Assembly (NCBI GenBank): GCA_024919215.1
Contig: CP103437.1
Span: 620,001-684,000, forward strand
Length of the DNA: 64,000 bases
Direction of reading: 5' to 3'
Origin: Methylophilaceae bacterium LSUCC0665
GTDB taxonomy: Bacteria; Pseudomonadota; Gammaproteobacteria; Burkholderiales; Methylophilaceae
The stretch's first letter is position 1. Each line of letters begins with the position of its first letter. This document shows, piece by piece, positions 28,187 through 40,710 of the stretch. A program made the position numbers and the translations under genes. Below the pieces are notes generated by a model, which saw only the letters and a program-made list of their open reading frames with translations, was not told the origin of the DNA and did not search any database.

Positions 28187-29008
28187 GTGAAAAATACACT
28201 TGTTAACGGAAAATTTACCAATCTAATTTCAATTAATGACCGAGGCTTTCAATTCGGGGACGGTGTCTTTAGAACTTTTGTCTGCAAAAATGGAAAGATA
28301 CCTCACTTTAGTCAACATTATAAAAAATTAAAAAATGATGCAAAAATTATTGGTATCAAAATTCCAAAGAAAGATGATCTTTTAACAAATATTTTAAAGG
28401 TCTGTAATCAAACTAGTATAAAAGTTGTCAAGGTAATTATCACGAGAGGCGACTCTAGCCGAGGCTATATGTACAATCGTTCCATCAAGCCCAATATTGT
28501 GATCCAATCCTATGACTTCGATCATAAGCGCCTCATTCAAAACCAAAAAGGTGTACTAGTTGAATCTGCCTATTTTCCAATCGATAAAAATATTATTTCT
28601 GAATTAAAACATCTCAATCGCATATTAAATGTTCTTGCCTTGGCAAATAAAAAAGGAGATATTATCGATCGAATTTTTCTGGATAGAAACAACAAGGTCA
28701 TTGAAGGTGCTTATCACTGTATTTTTTTTCGAAAAAAATCAAAATTTATTTTACCTAGCAATCATGGATCTGGGCTCATTGGCGTCAGTCGTCAACTCCT
28801 GATTGATTATTTAACTACGAATAATGTGCCTTTTGATTATCAATCTATTCATTATGATAAAGTGAATTGTTACCAAGAAATGTATCTTATGAACTCTGTG
28901 TATGGAGTCATTCCAGTGAAAAAATATGATGATATTTGTTTTAATATTAATTCAGAAATTACTAGTGAGTTGAATACAAGGCTTAATTTTGATTATGCAC
29001 AAAAATAA
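28187..29008 (+). CDS. pabC: Aminodeoxychorismate lyase (class IV PLP enzyme)
   Basis: Releases pyruvate from 4-amino-4-deoxychorismate to give 4-aminobenzoate for folate. It has 273 residues and belongs to the class IV PLP fold. SINDRGFQFGDGVFRTF is the N-terminal signature, the PLP lysine lies in ELKHLNRILNVLALANKKG, and IEGAYHCIFF matches the conserved E-G-S/T segment. The start is a GTG at 28187, with no strong ribosome-binding site and a TATAAT five bases upstream. Its position between fabF and mltG supports pabC over branched-chain aminotransferase. Confidence 0.9.
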   Translation: MKNTLVNGKFTNLISINDRGFQFGDGVFRTFVCKNGKIPHFSQHYKKLKNDAKIIGIKIPKKDDLLTNILKVCNQTSIKVVKVIITRGDSSRGYMYNRSIKPNIVIQSYDFDHKRLIQNQKGVLVESAYFPIDKNIISELKHLNRILNVLALANKKGDIIDRIFLDRNNKVIEGAYHCIFFRKKSKFILPSNHGSGLIGVSRQLLIDYLTTNNVPFDYQSIHYDKVNCYQEMYLMNSVYGVIPVKKYDDICFNINSEITSELNTRLNFDYAQK

Positions 29009-30017
29009 ATTATTAGCTTTTTTGTTTGATAAACATTATGTATTTTATAGAATTATATTTGTTCTTATTTTTATTCTTCTCTCCATCCATTTATTATTCT
29101 TTAAAGTAAATATCACCGAAAATAATCAAGATTTTGAAATTGCAGATGGATCTACGCTTAATTCAGTCATCCAGATGTTTTATGACAATGACTTAATAGC
29201 TTCGACCTGGAGATTTAAAACACTGTTCTACATTACCGGTAACCAGAATAATATTAAAAAGGGGAGTTATAGATTAAAAAAAGGCGATAATTCTGTGGAT
29301 CTTATTCGTATGATTACTCAGGGCTTAGAAACCACACACGCAATTACATTTGTTGAGGGTCAAACCATGCAGCAGATATTTAATTTAATTAAAAAAAATC
29401 CAAATATAAAACAAACTATCGATGAATATGACGAAGAAAAGATTTTAAAATTAATGAACATTGAGGCAAAAAGCCTGGAAGGCTTGGTTTATGCAGACAC
29501 TTACTATTTCACAAAAAATACCACGGATATAGAGCTTCTTAAAACAGCGCATAGCCATCTAGATAAGAAGCTTAAATTAGCCTGGAATCATCGTCAACAA
29601 AACCTGCCATATAATAATCAATATGAGGCTTTAATCATGGCGTCGATTATTGAAAAAGAAGTGGTTTTTTATGATGAAGCATCAGAGGTGTCAGGCGTCT
29701 TTGTAAACCGACTGAACATGGGAATGCCTTTGCAAAGTGATCCGACAGTGATTTATGGAATTAAAAAATTTGATGGCAACATTAGAAAAAAAGATTTAAA
29801 AAAGGATCACCCTCATAATACTTATACCAGAAAAGAATTGCCGCCTTCGCCAATATGTATCGTCAGTTATCAATCAATTAATGCCGCTTTAAATCCAGCA
29901 AAAACAAATGCATTGTATTTTGTATCAATGGGCAATCATCGACATAAATTTTCTGTTACTCTAGAAGAGCACAATGAAGCAGTAAATCTATATCAAAGAA
30001 AAATTAAGAAAAAATAA
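28995..30017 (+). CDS. mltG: Endolytic peptidoglycan transglycosylase MltG
   Basis: Inner-membrane lytic transglycosylase that cleaves nascent glycan strands. One N-terminal membrane helix (YRIIFVLIFILLSIHLLFF), then a LysM-like region and the YceG catalytic domain. The catalytic glutamate is in LIMASIIEKEV, followed by FVNRLNMGMPLQSDPTVIYG and ELPPSPICIVS, all family landmarks. I use the ATG at 28995; a TTG two codons earlier is also possible. It overlaps pabC by 14 nt and its stop shares a base with the tmk start. Confidence 0.95.
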   Translation: MHKNKLLAFLFDKHYVFYRIIFVLIFILLSIHLLFFKVNITENNQDFEIADGSTLNSVIQMFYDNDLIASTWRFKTLFYITGNQNNIKKGSYRLKKGDNSVDLIRMITQGLETTHAITFVEGQTMQQIFNLIKKNPNIKQTIDEYDEEKILKLMNIEAKSLEGLVYADTYYFTKNTTDIELLKTAHSHLDKKLKLAWNHRQQNLPYNNQYEALIMASIIEKEVVFYDEASEVSGVFVNRLNMGMPLQSDPTVIYGIKKFDGNIRKKDLKKDHPHNTYTRKELPPSPICIVSYQSINAALNPAKTNALYFVSMGNHRHKFSVTLEEHNEAVNLYQRKIKKK

Positions 30018-30622
30018 TGGCTTATTTTATTACGGTTGAGGGAATTGATGGTGCAGGAAAATCAACTCACCTAGAATTTATTCAAAATTATCTCAATAAA
30101 AAAAATATTCAGAACAAACTCACTAGAGAACCTGGTGGCACCGATATTGGTGAAAAGTTAAGGCAATTATTATTACATGATGAAATGGATGTTGGTACCG
30201 AGACCATGATGATGTTTGCTGCACGACACGAACACATAATCTCTGTAATTCAACCTGCATTAAAATCAAATATCTCTATTGTCTGTGATCGATTCACCGA
30301 TGCAACTTACGCATATCAGCAAGGAGGCAAAGGAATTGATCCTTCTTTTATAAAATCGCTAGAGGAATTAATTCATCCAGGCCTCACTCCCGATCTCACT
30401 TTTTTATTTGATCTTGATCCGGAAGCTGCACATTCTAGAATTTCGAATGAGCGCGACTTAGATAAATTTGAAAAACAATCGCTAACATTTTTTAATGGTG
30501 TTAGAAAAACTTACCTTGAATTAGCTAAAGCACACTCAAGATTTCATGTGATTGATTCATCACAAACCATTGAACAAATACAAGATATTATTTCTATAAA
30601 ATTAGATGAGTTAGTCAAGTGA
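30017..30622 (+). CDS. tmk: Thymidylate kinase
   Basis: Phosphorylates dTMP to dTDP. It has 201 residues. P-loop ITVEGIDGAGKSTHLE; TREPGGTDIGEKLR; the DRF motif in VCDRFTDATYAYQQGGKG; and LFDLDPEAAHSRI. It begins in TAATG with mltG and overlaps holB by GTGA. Confidence 0.97.
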   Translation: MAYFITVEGIDGAGKSTHLEFIQNYLNKKNIQNKLTREPGGTDIGEKLRQLLLHDEMDVGTETMMMFAARHEHIISVIQPALKSNISIVCDRFTDATYAYQQGGKGIDPSFIKSLEELIHPGLTPDLTFLFDLDPEAAHSRISNERDLDKFEKQSLTFFNGVRKTYLELAKAHSRFHVIDSSQTIEQIQDIISIKLDELVK

Positions 30623-31563
30623 TTAATTGGTTTGAACAATACCATTCTCCAGAATTTGTTTCTGATTTTCCTAAGACACAAACACATTTATTTGATGCTG
30701 AGAACGGCATCGGCGCAGATCTGTTAATAGAAAATTTACTACATAAATTGTTGTGTGAAAACGTAACCAATGACAAACAGCCATGTAATGCTTGTCCTTC
30801 ATGTCGCTATCTTATAGATGAGCATCCAAATATAAGACTAATTGACAACAATCCAGAATTAAAAAGTGATGTGATTACTATAGATCAAATTAGAGAATTG
30901 TCTTCTTTTATAGAGTTAGCCAGCACAAGTGAGCATGATAAAAAAATTATTTTTATTAAGAACGCTCATTATTTAACCTCAAGTGCAGCGAATGCATTAT
31001 TAAAAAATCTTGAAGAGCCGCCTAATAATACATTCTTTATATTACTTACCTCGAATCTTCATAAAATATTACCCACTATTCGCAGTCGCTCAACGATCTA
31101 CAAATTAACTTCACCTAGCAAGGTACAATGCGAAGACTTTTTAAAAGAGAAACATCAAGAGGCGATCAAGTTTCTTGATTTAGCAGAGCACAAGCCATTT
31201 TTAGCAATTCAAATGGCTGATAATAAGGAATTAATAAACTCTATACTAAAGGTTTTTCTTCATGGAAAGAGTTTCGATATGATGGATGTGAATGAAAATT
31301 TATTGGCTTCTGGTCCACAATTTTTTGTCGATCTGATGCAAAAATGGATTGTTGATCTAGCTCAATTCAAAGAATTTAAAACCATCTATTATTTCAAGAA
31401 CTTACAAGATCAAATTGAACTTATCAGTAATCAACTTTCCTATAAAGAGTTGTTAAATTTTTATAAAAAATTGATTGAGTATCGAAGGTTATCTGAAACA
31501 ACAATTAATAAGTCGATTGCTCTTGATAACCTAATGATCGATTACAAAAGGATATTTGTTTAA
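30619..31563 (+). CDS. holB: DNA polymerase III delta' subunit
   Basis: Clamp-loader subunit, 314 residues. The AAA+ fold has no functional P-loop, as expected for delta'. The zinc module has its cysteines in LLCENVTND followed by CNACPSC. KKIIFIKNAHYLTSSAANAL and LLKNLEEPPNNTFFIL match the Walker B and sensor region, and LPTIRSRS is the SRC-like motif. The start is a GTG overlapping the tmk stop. In many betaproteobacteria a pilZ gene lies between holB and tatD; here tatD follows directly in TAATG. Confidence 0.93.
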   Translation: MINWFEQYHSPEFVSDFPKTQTHLFDAENGIGADLLIENLLHKLLCENVTNDKQPCNACPSCRYLIDEHPNIRLIDNNPELKSDVITIDQIRELSSFIELASTSEHDKKIIFIKNAHYLTSSAANALLKNLEEPPNNTFFILLTSNLHKILPTIRSRSTIYKLTSPSKVQCEDFLKEKHQEAIKFLDLAEHKPFLAIQMADNKELINSILKVFLHGKSFDMMDVNENLLASGPQFFVDLMQKWIVDLAQFKEFKTIYYFKNLQDQIELISNQLSYKELLNFYKKLIEYRRLSETTINKSIALDNLMIDYKRIFV

Positions 31564-32342
31564 TGTACGTAGATTCACACTGTCATTTAAATTTTCCAGA
31601 GTTAAGAAGGAATTTACCGGAGATTCTGACTAACATGCAGGAGAATCAAGTTACACATGCACTTTGCGTAAGTGTGGAGATGGATAAGTTTCATGAAATA
31701 AATGAGTTGACCAAAAATCATGACAATTTATTTGCCTCAGTAGGGGTCCATCCTGATTATGAGGATATTATTGAGCCAACAGTCGATGAATTAGTCACGC
31801 TTGCTTCTAAAGATAAGGTAGTTGCTATTGGCGAAACAGGACTAGACTACTTTCGCTTGAAGGGAGATTTGGAGTGGCAACGGGATCGATTTAGAACGCA
31901 TATTCGCGCAGCTAATGAGGCAAACTTACCACTGATTATTCATACGCGAGAAGCTCGCGAAGATACTATTCAAATTCTAAAAGAAGAGCTCAGGCCTGGA
32001 ACTCGTGGAGTGCTTCACTGCTTTACCGAAACATACGAGATGGCCATGCAAGCGATTGAGTTGGATTTCTTTATCTCTTTTTCAGGCATCGTGACTTTTA
32101 AAAATGCTAAAGATTTAAAAGAAACGGCATCAAAAATTCCTTTAGAGCGGATGCTGATTGAAACAGACTCACCTTACTTAACTCCAGTTCCTTTCCGAGG
32201 TAAAACCAATGACCCATCAAAGGTCATCTACGTTGCGGAGGAAATTAGCCGATTGAAAGATATTTCTGTGGAGAATGTGGCGAATGTGACTACAACCAAT
32301 TTTTTTGATCTATTTTCTAAGTGTAAACAATCGCAATGTTAG
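31563..32342 (+). CDS. tatD: TatD-family metal-dependent hydrolase
   Basis: A 259-residue TIM-barrel deoxyribonuclease-type hydrolase. Metal ligands are in order: YVDSHCHLNF (HxH), AIGETGLDYFR (Glu), LPLIIHTREA (His), GVLHCFTET (His) and IETDSPYLTPVPFRG (Asp). YcfH-type members follow holB in E. coli too, so it may strictly be the YcfH paralogue. The 3' end overlaps the next gene by 7 nt. Confidence 0.93.
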   Translation: MYVDSHCHLNFPELRRNLPEILTNMQENQVTHALCVSVEMDKFHEINELTKNHDNLFASVGVHPDYEDIIEPTVDELVTLASKDKVVAIGETGLDYFRLKGDLEWQRDRFRTHIRAANEANLPLIIHTREAREDTIQILKEELRPGTRGVLHCFTETYEMAMQAIELDFFISFSGIVTFKNAKDLKETASKIPLERMLIETDSPYLTPVPFRGKTNDPSKVIYVAEEISRLKDISVENVANVTTTNFFDLFSKCKQSQC

Positions 32343-33106
32343 TCACGGTTTTAGGTGCGGGCTCAAGTGCAGGCACACCTGTAATTGGATGTGAGTGTGC
32401 GGTATGCCACTCCGACAATCCAAAAAATAAAAGGTCTCGATGCTCTTCGCTAATCAGCATGGATGACGGCACAAATATCTTAATTGATACTTCACCAGAT
32501 TTTAAAATGCAAGCTATGCGCGAGTCCATCGATAAGATTGATGCGGTGTTATATACCCATCATCATGCCGACCATTGTCACGGCATGGATGACTTAAGGG
32601 CTTATTGTCAAAAGTATAAAAAAGCTATTCCAATTTTCGCGAATGAAAATACCATGGGTGAGCTTAAATTAAAGTTTCAATATGCGATTCGTGAGGAAAC
32701 TAAGTTTTGGGAAACGCCCGTGTTACATGCTCATATAGTCAATCAAATGTTTAACGTAGGTAGTCATGAAGTTATTCCGCTGCCAGTGATTCATGGAAGG
32801 ATGGAAATATTGGGTTATCGTATTGGTAATTTTGCTTACATAACTGATGTATCCGAAATACCTGATTCAACACTAGAGTTATTAGAAGGAGTCGATACAT
32901 TAATGTTAGATTGTTTGCGGTTTGAACCACATTTCTCTCATTATGGTTTTAAACAAAGTTTAGCTATGGCTGAAAAGATCAACCCAAAACGAACTTTTTT
33001 AATTCATATGACTCATGATATAGAGTATGATGCTGTTTCTGAATCTTTACCAAAGCATGTTTTTCTTGCATACGATGGGTTAAAATTAGAAATTAAAAAT
33101 AATTAG
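32336..33106 (+). CDS. PhnP-like metallo-beta-lactamase-fold phosphodiesterase
   Basis: A 256-residue MBL-fold hydrolase. The metal motif is VLYTHHHADHCHGMDD. An N-terminal cysteine set CECAVC with a further cysteine in RSRCSS resembles the structural zinc site of PhnP. FAYITDVSEIPDS and MLDCLRFEPHFSHYGF complete the active site. PhnP acts on phosphoribosyl 1,2-cyclic phosphate in phosphonate breakdown, but no phn genes are near, so the true substrate is open. It overlaps tatD by 7 nt and belongs to the same operon. Confidence 0.85.
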   Translation: MLVTVLGAGSSAGTPVIGCECAVCHSDNPKNKRSRCSSLISMDDGTNILIDTSPDFKMQAMRESIDKIDAVLYTHHHADHCHGMDDLRAYCQKYKKAIPIFANENTMGELKLKFQYAIREETKFWETPVLHAHIVNQMFNVGSHEVIPLPVIHGRMEILGYRIGNFAYITDVSEIPDSTLELLEGVDTLMLDCLRFEPHFSHYGFKQSLAMAEKINPKRTFLIHMTHDIEYDAVSESLPKHVFLAYDGLKLEIKNN

Positions 33107-33117
33107 AAGGTAAAAAA

Positions 33118-33471
33118 ATGAAATTGAAGTTATTATTAGTAACATTAATTACGGTACTAATCTCATCCGTTACTTTTGCAGAAAAGAAAATTTTCACTGA
33201 GGATGAATTCTTAACTATTTTTAATGGCAAGCCCAAAGCTAGAGTATTAAAGTATCTTGGTGAGCCTGAAAAGAAAGAAATTGGAGTTCAACCAAAAGGT
33301 GCATCTAAAACAATTGGTCGCCCAACAGATAATAAAGACAATAAGAAGAAAGATAAGGTAGATATGTGGTACTACTCTAATATCGTCAAATCGGGCAAAG
33401 ATACAACTTGGAAAAGAATTGAATTTACCTTTATTAATGATCGATGCATGAATATCGCGTTTTCAAATTAA
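33118..33471 (+). CDS. Small exported protein of unknown function, BamE/SmpA-like outline
   Basis: A 117-residue protein with a clear Sec signal peptide (MKLKLLLVTLITVLISS, cut near FAEKK). The mature part contains FNGKPKARVLKYLGEPEKK, a lysine-rich linker, then VDMWYYSN and RIEFTFINDRCMNIAF. A G-K-x-x-x-x-LG-P turn followed by W-x-Y strands is reminiscent of the SmpA/OmlA fold, but I cannot confirm it. It is the last gene of the yceD-to-here run and ends just before a terminator. Function unknown. Confidence 0.8.
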   Translation: MKLKLLLVTLITVLISSVTFAEKKIFTEDEFLTIFNGKPKARVLKYLGEPEKKEIGVQPKGASKTIGRPTDNKDNKKKDKVDMWYYSNIVKSGKDTTWKRIEFTFINDRCMNIAFSN

Positions 33472-33487
33472 AAATATTTAACGCTTC

Positions 33488-33519
33488 AAAAAGCTCTGTA
33501 TTTGCAGGGCTTTTTTTTT
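33488..33519 (+). terminator. Rho-independent terminator ending the fab operon run
   Basis: AAAAAGCTCTG (33488-33498) pairs with CAGGGCTTTTT (33505-33515) around a short loop, with one G-T pair, and is followed by a run of T to 33519. It lies 17 nt after the small exported protein gene. Confidence 0.85.
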
Positions 33520-33565
33520 ATGTTAAATTAATCTATGTAACTTAATCAACAAAAAGGTCTATATT

Positions 33566-35695
33566 ATGGATGGTGATATTAAGTCAGCAATTCAAAAGCA
33601 TCACGGTGGTTGTCCTCATGATTGTCCTGATACTTGCTCAATGGTATTTCATGTTCAAGATAAAAAATTAATAAAAGTTCAAGGAAACCCAGATCATCCA
33701 ATGACTAGAGGCGGTTTATGCGTCAAGTTAAATGATTATGAAAAAAGACACTACCATCCCGATCGACTTCTTTACCCAATGAAAAGGGTAGGCCCCAAGG
33801 GTGAAAAGAAATTTGAAAGAATTACTTGGGATGAGGCCTTTGATACCATAGTTAATAAATGGCAAGAAATTATTACTGAACATGGTCCACAAGCCATCAT
33901 GCCAAATAGTTATTTGGGAAACCAAGGTTTAGTCCATGGACTAAATGGAGGTGATGCTTTTTTTGCAAGACTTGGTGCAACCGTTACTGAACGAACTTTT
34001 TGTGGCGAGGGTTCATGTACGGCTTGGCTCTTAACTATAGGACCAACAGCTGGTGTAGACCCAGAAAGCTTTATTCACTCGAAATTTATTATTGTTTGGG
34101 CTTGTAACTCAGTCAGCACCAATCTTCATCACTGGCACATTATTAAAGAAGCTCAAAAAAAGGGTGCTAAAGTAGTGGTCATTGATGCTTACGCATCTAG
34201 AACTGCTAAAGAGGCAGATTGGCATGTGTGTCCAAAACCTGGCACGGATGGCGCCTTAGCTATGGCAATGATGAATGTTATTATAGAAGAGGGTTTAGTT
34301 GATCAGGATTATGTAGATAATTATACTGTTGGCTATCCAGAGCTATCTGAAAGAGCAAAAGAACGCACGCCAGAATGGGCTGAAAAAATCACGGGTATTG
34401 CAGCTGATGATATTCGCCAGCTAGCCCGTGAGTATGCAACCACACAACCATCAGCCATCAGGATTGGTGTTGCTTTAGAAAAAAGCTGGGGTGGAAGTCA
34501 AGCTATTAGGGCTGTTACAGCATTACCCGCACTAACTGGAGCGTGGCGACATGTTGGTGGAGGAATTCTCCAATTTCCGGTATGGGAGCACCCATATAAA
34601 TTTGATGTCATCTGCCGTCCAGATTTAATTCCAGATGGTACGCAGGTAGTTAACAATCTTCAGCTCGGTCGAGTTTTAACCGGCGAACAAAAATTAAAAG
34701 TGCCCATTAAATCAATGATGTGCTGGAACACTAACCCGGTTACTCAAGCTACAGAATCAGAAAAAATCCTAGAGGGCCTTAAACGCGAAGACCTATTCTT
34801 AATTTCAGCAGAGCATTTTATTTCCGATACAGCCGCCTTTGCTGATATTCTTCTGCCTGCGTCAATGGGTGCTGAACAAGAAGATATCATCCTGTCATGG
34901 GGTCACTTGTATTTGACTTACAATGAAAAATGCATTGAATCACCTGGTGAATGCTTACCTAATAACGAGATATTTAGGCAATTAGCGAAACGTTTAGGTT
35001 TTGAGGAAGATAACTTTAAATGGAATGACACAGAGTGTCTTGAAAACTACATTGATTGGGATTCTCCTGCTTGTGAAGGTATTGATCTCAATTATCTAAA
35101 AAAACACGGTTATGCGCGTTTAAATGTAGGCACCAAAGATAATAGGGCGCCCCACAAAGAGGGTAATTTCCCAACCCCATCAGGAAAGTGTGAATTCAGG
35201 GTTGTTGGCGCAAAAAATTTTGTTGCGGGACCATTTAGACAAATGTACGAAGGCTTTCAGCCAGGAGAGGATATACCTGAACTTCCTGATTACGTGGCTT
35301 CCAAAGAAACTCATGAGGCTAATCCTGAATTAGCCAAAAAATATCCACTAAATATATTAGCTCCAAAAAGTCATGGATTTATTAATTCAAGTTATGCCAA
35401 TATAGAAAATAAACTTAAAGGGCAGGGTGAACAATTTGTTTTAATTAACCCAGCGGATGCCGCAAATCGAAATATTTCAAATGGTGAAAAGGTCAAGGTC
35501 TTTAATGATCGAGGCTCGTTCGAAGCTCTAGCAAATATAACTAATGATGTTAATGACGGGATTGTCGTTACAACTTTAGGGTACTGGAGGCAAATGAATA
35601 ATGGCGTAGTAAATTCCGTCAGTTCCAATGCGTTTGGTGACATGGGTAACTCACCAACGTCGCATGATTGTTTAGTTGAAGTTGCCAGACTCTAA
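33566..35695 (+). CDS. Molybdopterin-dependent oxidoreductase, substrate unknown
   Basis: A 709-residue DMSO-reductase-superfamily protein. The N-terminal 4Fe-4S motif is CPHDCPDTCSM followed by a fourth cysteine in GGLCVKLND. The catalytic-domain segments ERITWDEAFDTIV, IIVWACNSVSTNLHHWH and MCWNTNPVTQATES, and a C-terminal cofactor domain around NPADAANRNISNGEKV, all fit. GEGSCTAWL holds a candidate Mo-ligand region. There is no twin-arginine signal, so it is probably cytoplasmic. No electron-transfer or membrane subunit is adjacent. Formate dehydrogenase-like or thiosulfate reductase-like labels would be guesses. Confidence 0.88.
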   Translation: MDGDIKSAIQKHHGGCPHDCPDTCSMVFHVQDKKLIKVQGNPDHPMTRGGLCVKLNDYEKRHYHPDRLLYPMKRVGPKGEKKFERITWDEAFDTIVNKWQEIITEHGPQAIMPNSYLGNQGLVHGLNGGDAFFARLGATVTERTFCGEGSCTAWLLTIGPTAGVDPESFIHSKFIIVWACNSVSTNLHHWHIIKEAQKKGAKVVVIDAYASRTAKEADWHVCPKPGTDGALAMAMMNVIIEEGLVDQDYVDNYTVGYPELSERAKERTPEWAEKITGIAADDIRQLAREYATTQPSAIRIGVALEKSWGGSQAIRAVTALPALTGAWRHVGGGILQFPVWEHPYKFDVICRPDLIPDGTQVVNNLQLGRVLTGEQKLKVPIKSMMCWNTNPVTQATESEKILEGLKREDLFLISAEHFISDTAAFADILLPASMGAEQEDIILSWGHLYLTYNEKCIESPGECLPNNEIFRQLAKRLGFEEDNFKWNDTECLENYIDWDSPACEGIDLNYLKKHGYARLNVGTKDNRAPHKEGNFPTPSGKCEFRVVGAKNFVAGPFRQMYEGFQPGEDIPELPDYVASKETHEANPELAKKYPLNILAPKSHGFINSSYANIENKLKGQGEQFVLINPADAANRNISNGEKVKVFNDRGSFEALANITNDVNDGIVVTTLGYWRQMNNGVVNSVSSNAFGDMGNSPTSHDCLVEVARL

Positions 35696-35705
35696 ATATA
35701 TTAAA

Positions 35706-36743
35706 TTAGAGCTCTAAAAGCTCTTTTATAATTGCTTGACTTGCATTATCAATGTTTTCAGGGAGATAGCCGCCTTCCAACATATACATGATCCCTTTTG
35801 CATTATTGTTTTTGTATATTGTGTTAATTAATTGAGCAACCTGTTTATAGCCATTGGATGTATAAGATAATTTACCTAGTAAATCATTTTCATGTGCATC
35901 AAATCCAGCTGAGATTAGTATAAATTCAGGTTTAAAGTCTTTCATTTTTGGAACCAACTGTTCTGAAAATCCTTTAATAAATAGGTCATCACCAGACCCT
36001 TCGGCAAGATCAATGTTTAATGTAAAACCTTCACCATCTGCAATTCCAGTCTCATTAGGTCTTCCACTTCCTGGATAAAAAGGATGTTGATGGATACTGA
36101 AGTAGAACACTGATGGATCATCATAAAAAATATCTTGTGTTCCGTTTCCATGGTGGACATCAAAATCAATGATTAATACTCTCGATAAAGAGTATTTATG
36201 TTGAAGGTATTTAGCAGCTATTGCAGCATGGTTGTATATACAAAACCCCATACCTTTATCTTTGGTAGCATGGTGTCCCGGTGGCCTATTGAAAGAAAAT
36301 GCAGCTTTAACATTACCATTCATAATCTCGTCAATACCAACCAATGATGCACCAACTGACATTTGTGCCACATCAAGGCTTATTGGAGAGATAACCGTAT
36401 CCCCAGTACTAAGAAAAGTAGGGGTCTGACTATCAAGCGCCCTAATTTCATTTTCAACAAGCTGGATGTATTTCTCAGAATGAGCTAATGCTATTTCTGA
36501 GTTACTAGCCTTACGAACTTTTGGCCAAACTAAATCATATTTAAAGTCAGGATTGTTTTTTAAAGTATCTATGATGTCGAACAATCGCTCAGGTCTTTCT
36601 GGGTGACCTGAGCCAGTGTTGTGTTCTAAAAAGATATCATCATATAAAATTGCGACTGGAGTTTTAGCCATTAATGCATTATGGATCAAAAGTAGAGATG
36701 TGATGCTAAGGAGATAAACAACTACCTTTTTAATGAAAAACAT
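35706..36743 (-). CDS. Exported histone-deacetylase-family hydrolase
   Basis: A 345-residue HDAC/acetylpolyamine-amidohydrolase-fold protein. Catalytic landmarks are SFNRPPGHHATKDKGMGF with the His pair, VLIIDFDVHHGNGTQDIF with the zinc Asp and His, FYFSIHQHPFYPGSG, and a C-terminal EGGYLPENI. Unlike most bacterial homologues it begins with a hydrophobic segment that looks like a Sec signal peptide (VVVYLLSITSLLLIHNALMA). The enzyme would then act in the periplasm on an acetylated or acylated amine that is unknown. It runs tail to tail with the molybdopterin gene. Confidence 0.85.
   Translation of the reverse strand: MFFIKKVVVYLLSITSLLLIHNALMAKTPVAILYDDIFLEHNTGSGHPERPERLFDIIDTLKNNPDFKYDLVWPKVRKASNSEIALAHSEKYIQLVENEIRALDSQTPTFLSTGDTVISPISLDVAQMSVGASLVGIDEIMNGNVKAAFSFNRPPGHHATKDKGMGFCIYNHAAIAAKYLQHKYSLSRVLIIDFDVHHGNGTQDIFYDDPSVFYFSIHQHPFYPGSGRPNETGIADGEGFTLNIDLAEGSGDDLFIKGFSEQLVPKMKDFKPEFILISAGFDAHENDLLGKLSYTSNGYKQVAQLINTIYKNNNAKGIMYMLEGGYLPENIDNASQAIIKELLEL
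35708..35727 (+). terminator. Weak terminator for the molybdopterin gene, inside the converging gene
   Basis: AGAGCT (35708-35713) and AGCTCT (35719-35724) flank a five-base loop, followed by TTTTATAATT. The element overlaps the last codons of the converging HDAC-like gene, so terminator and C terminus share the same bases. Confidence 0.4.
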
Positions 36744-36781
36744 ATCCTTTATTTCGTATAATGTATATTATGTTAAATAGA

Positions 36782-40706
<3,925 letters not shown>

Positions 40707-40710
<4 letters not shown>

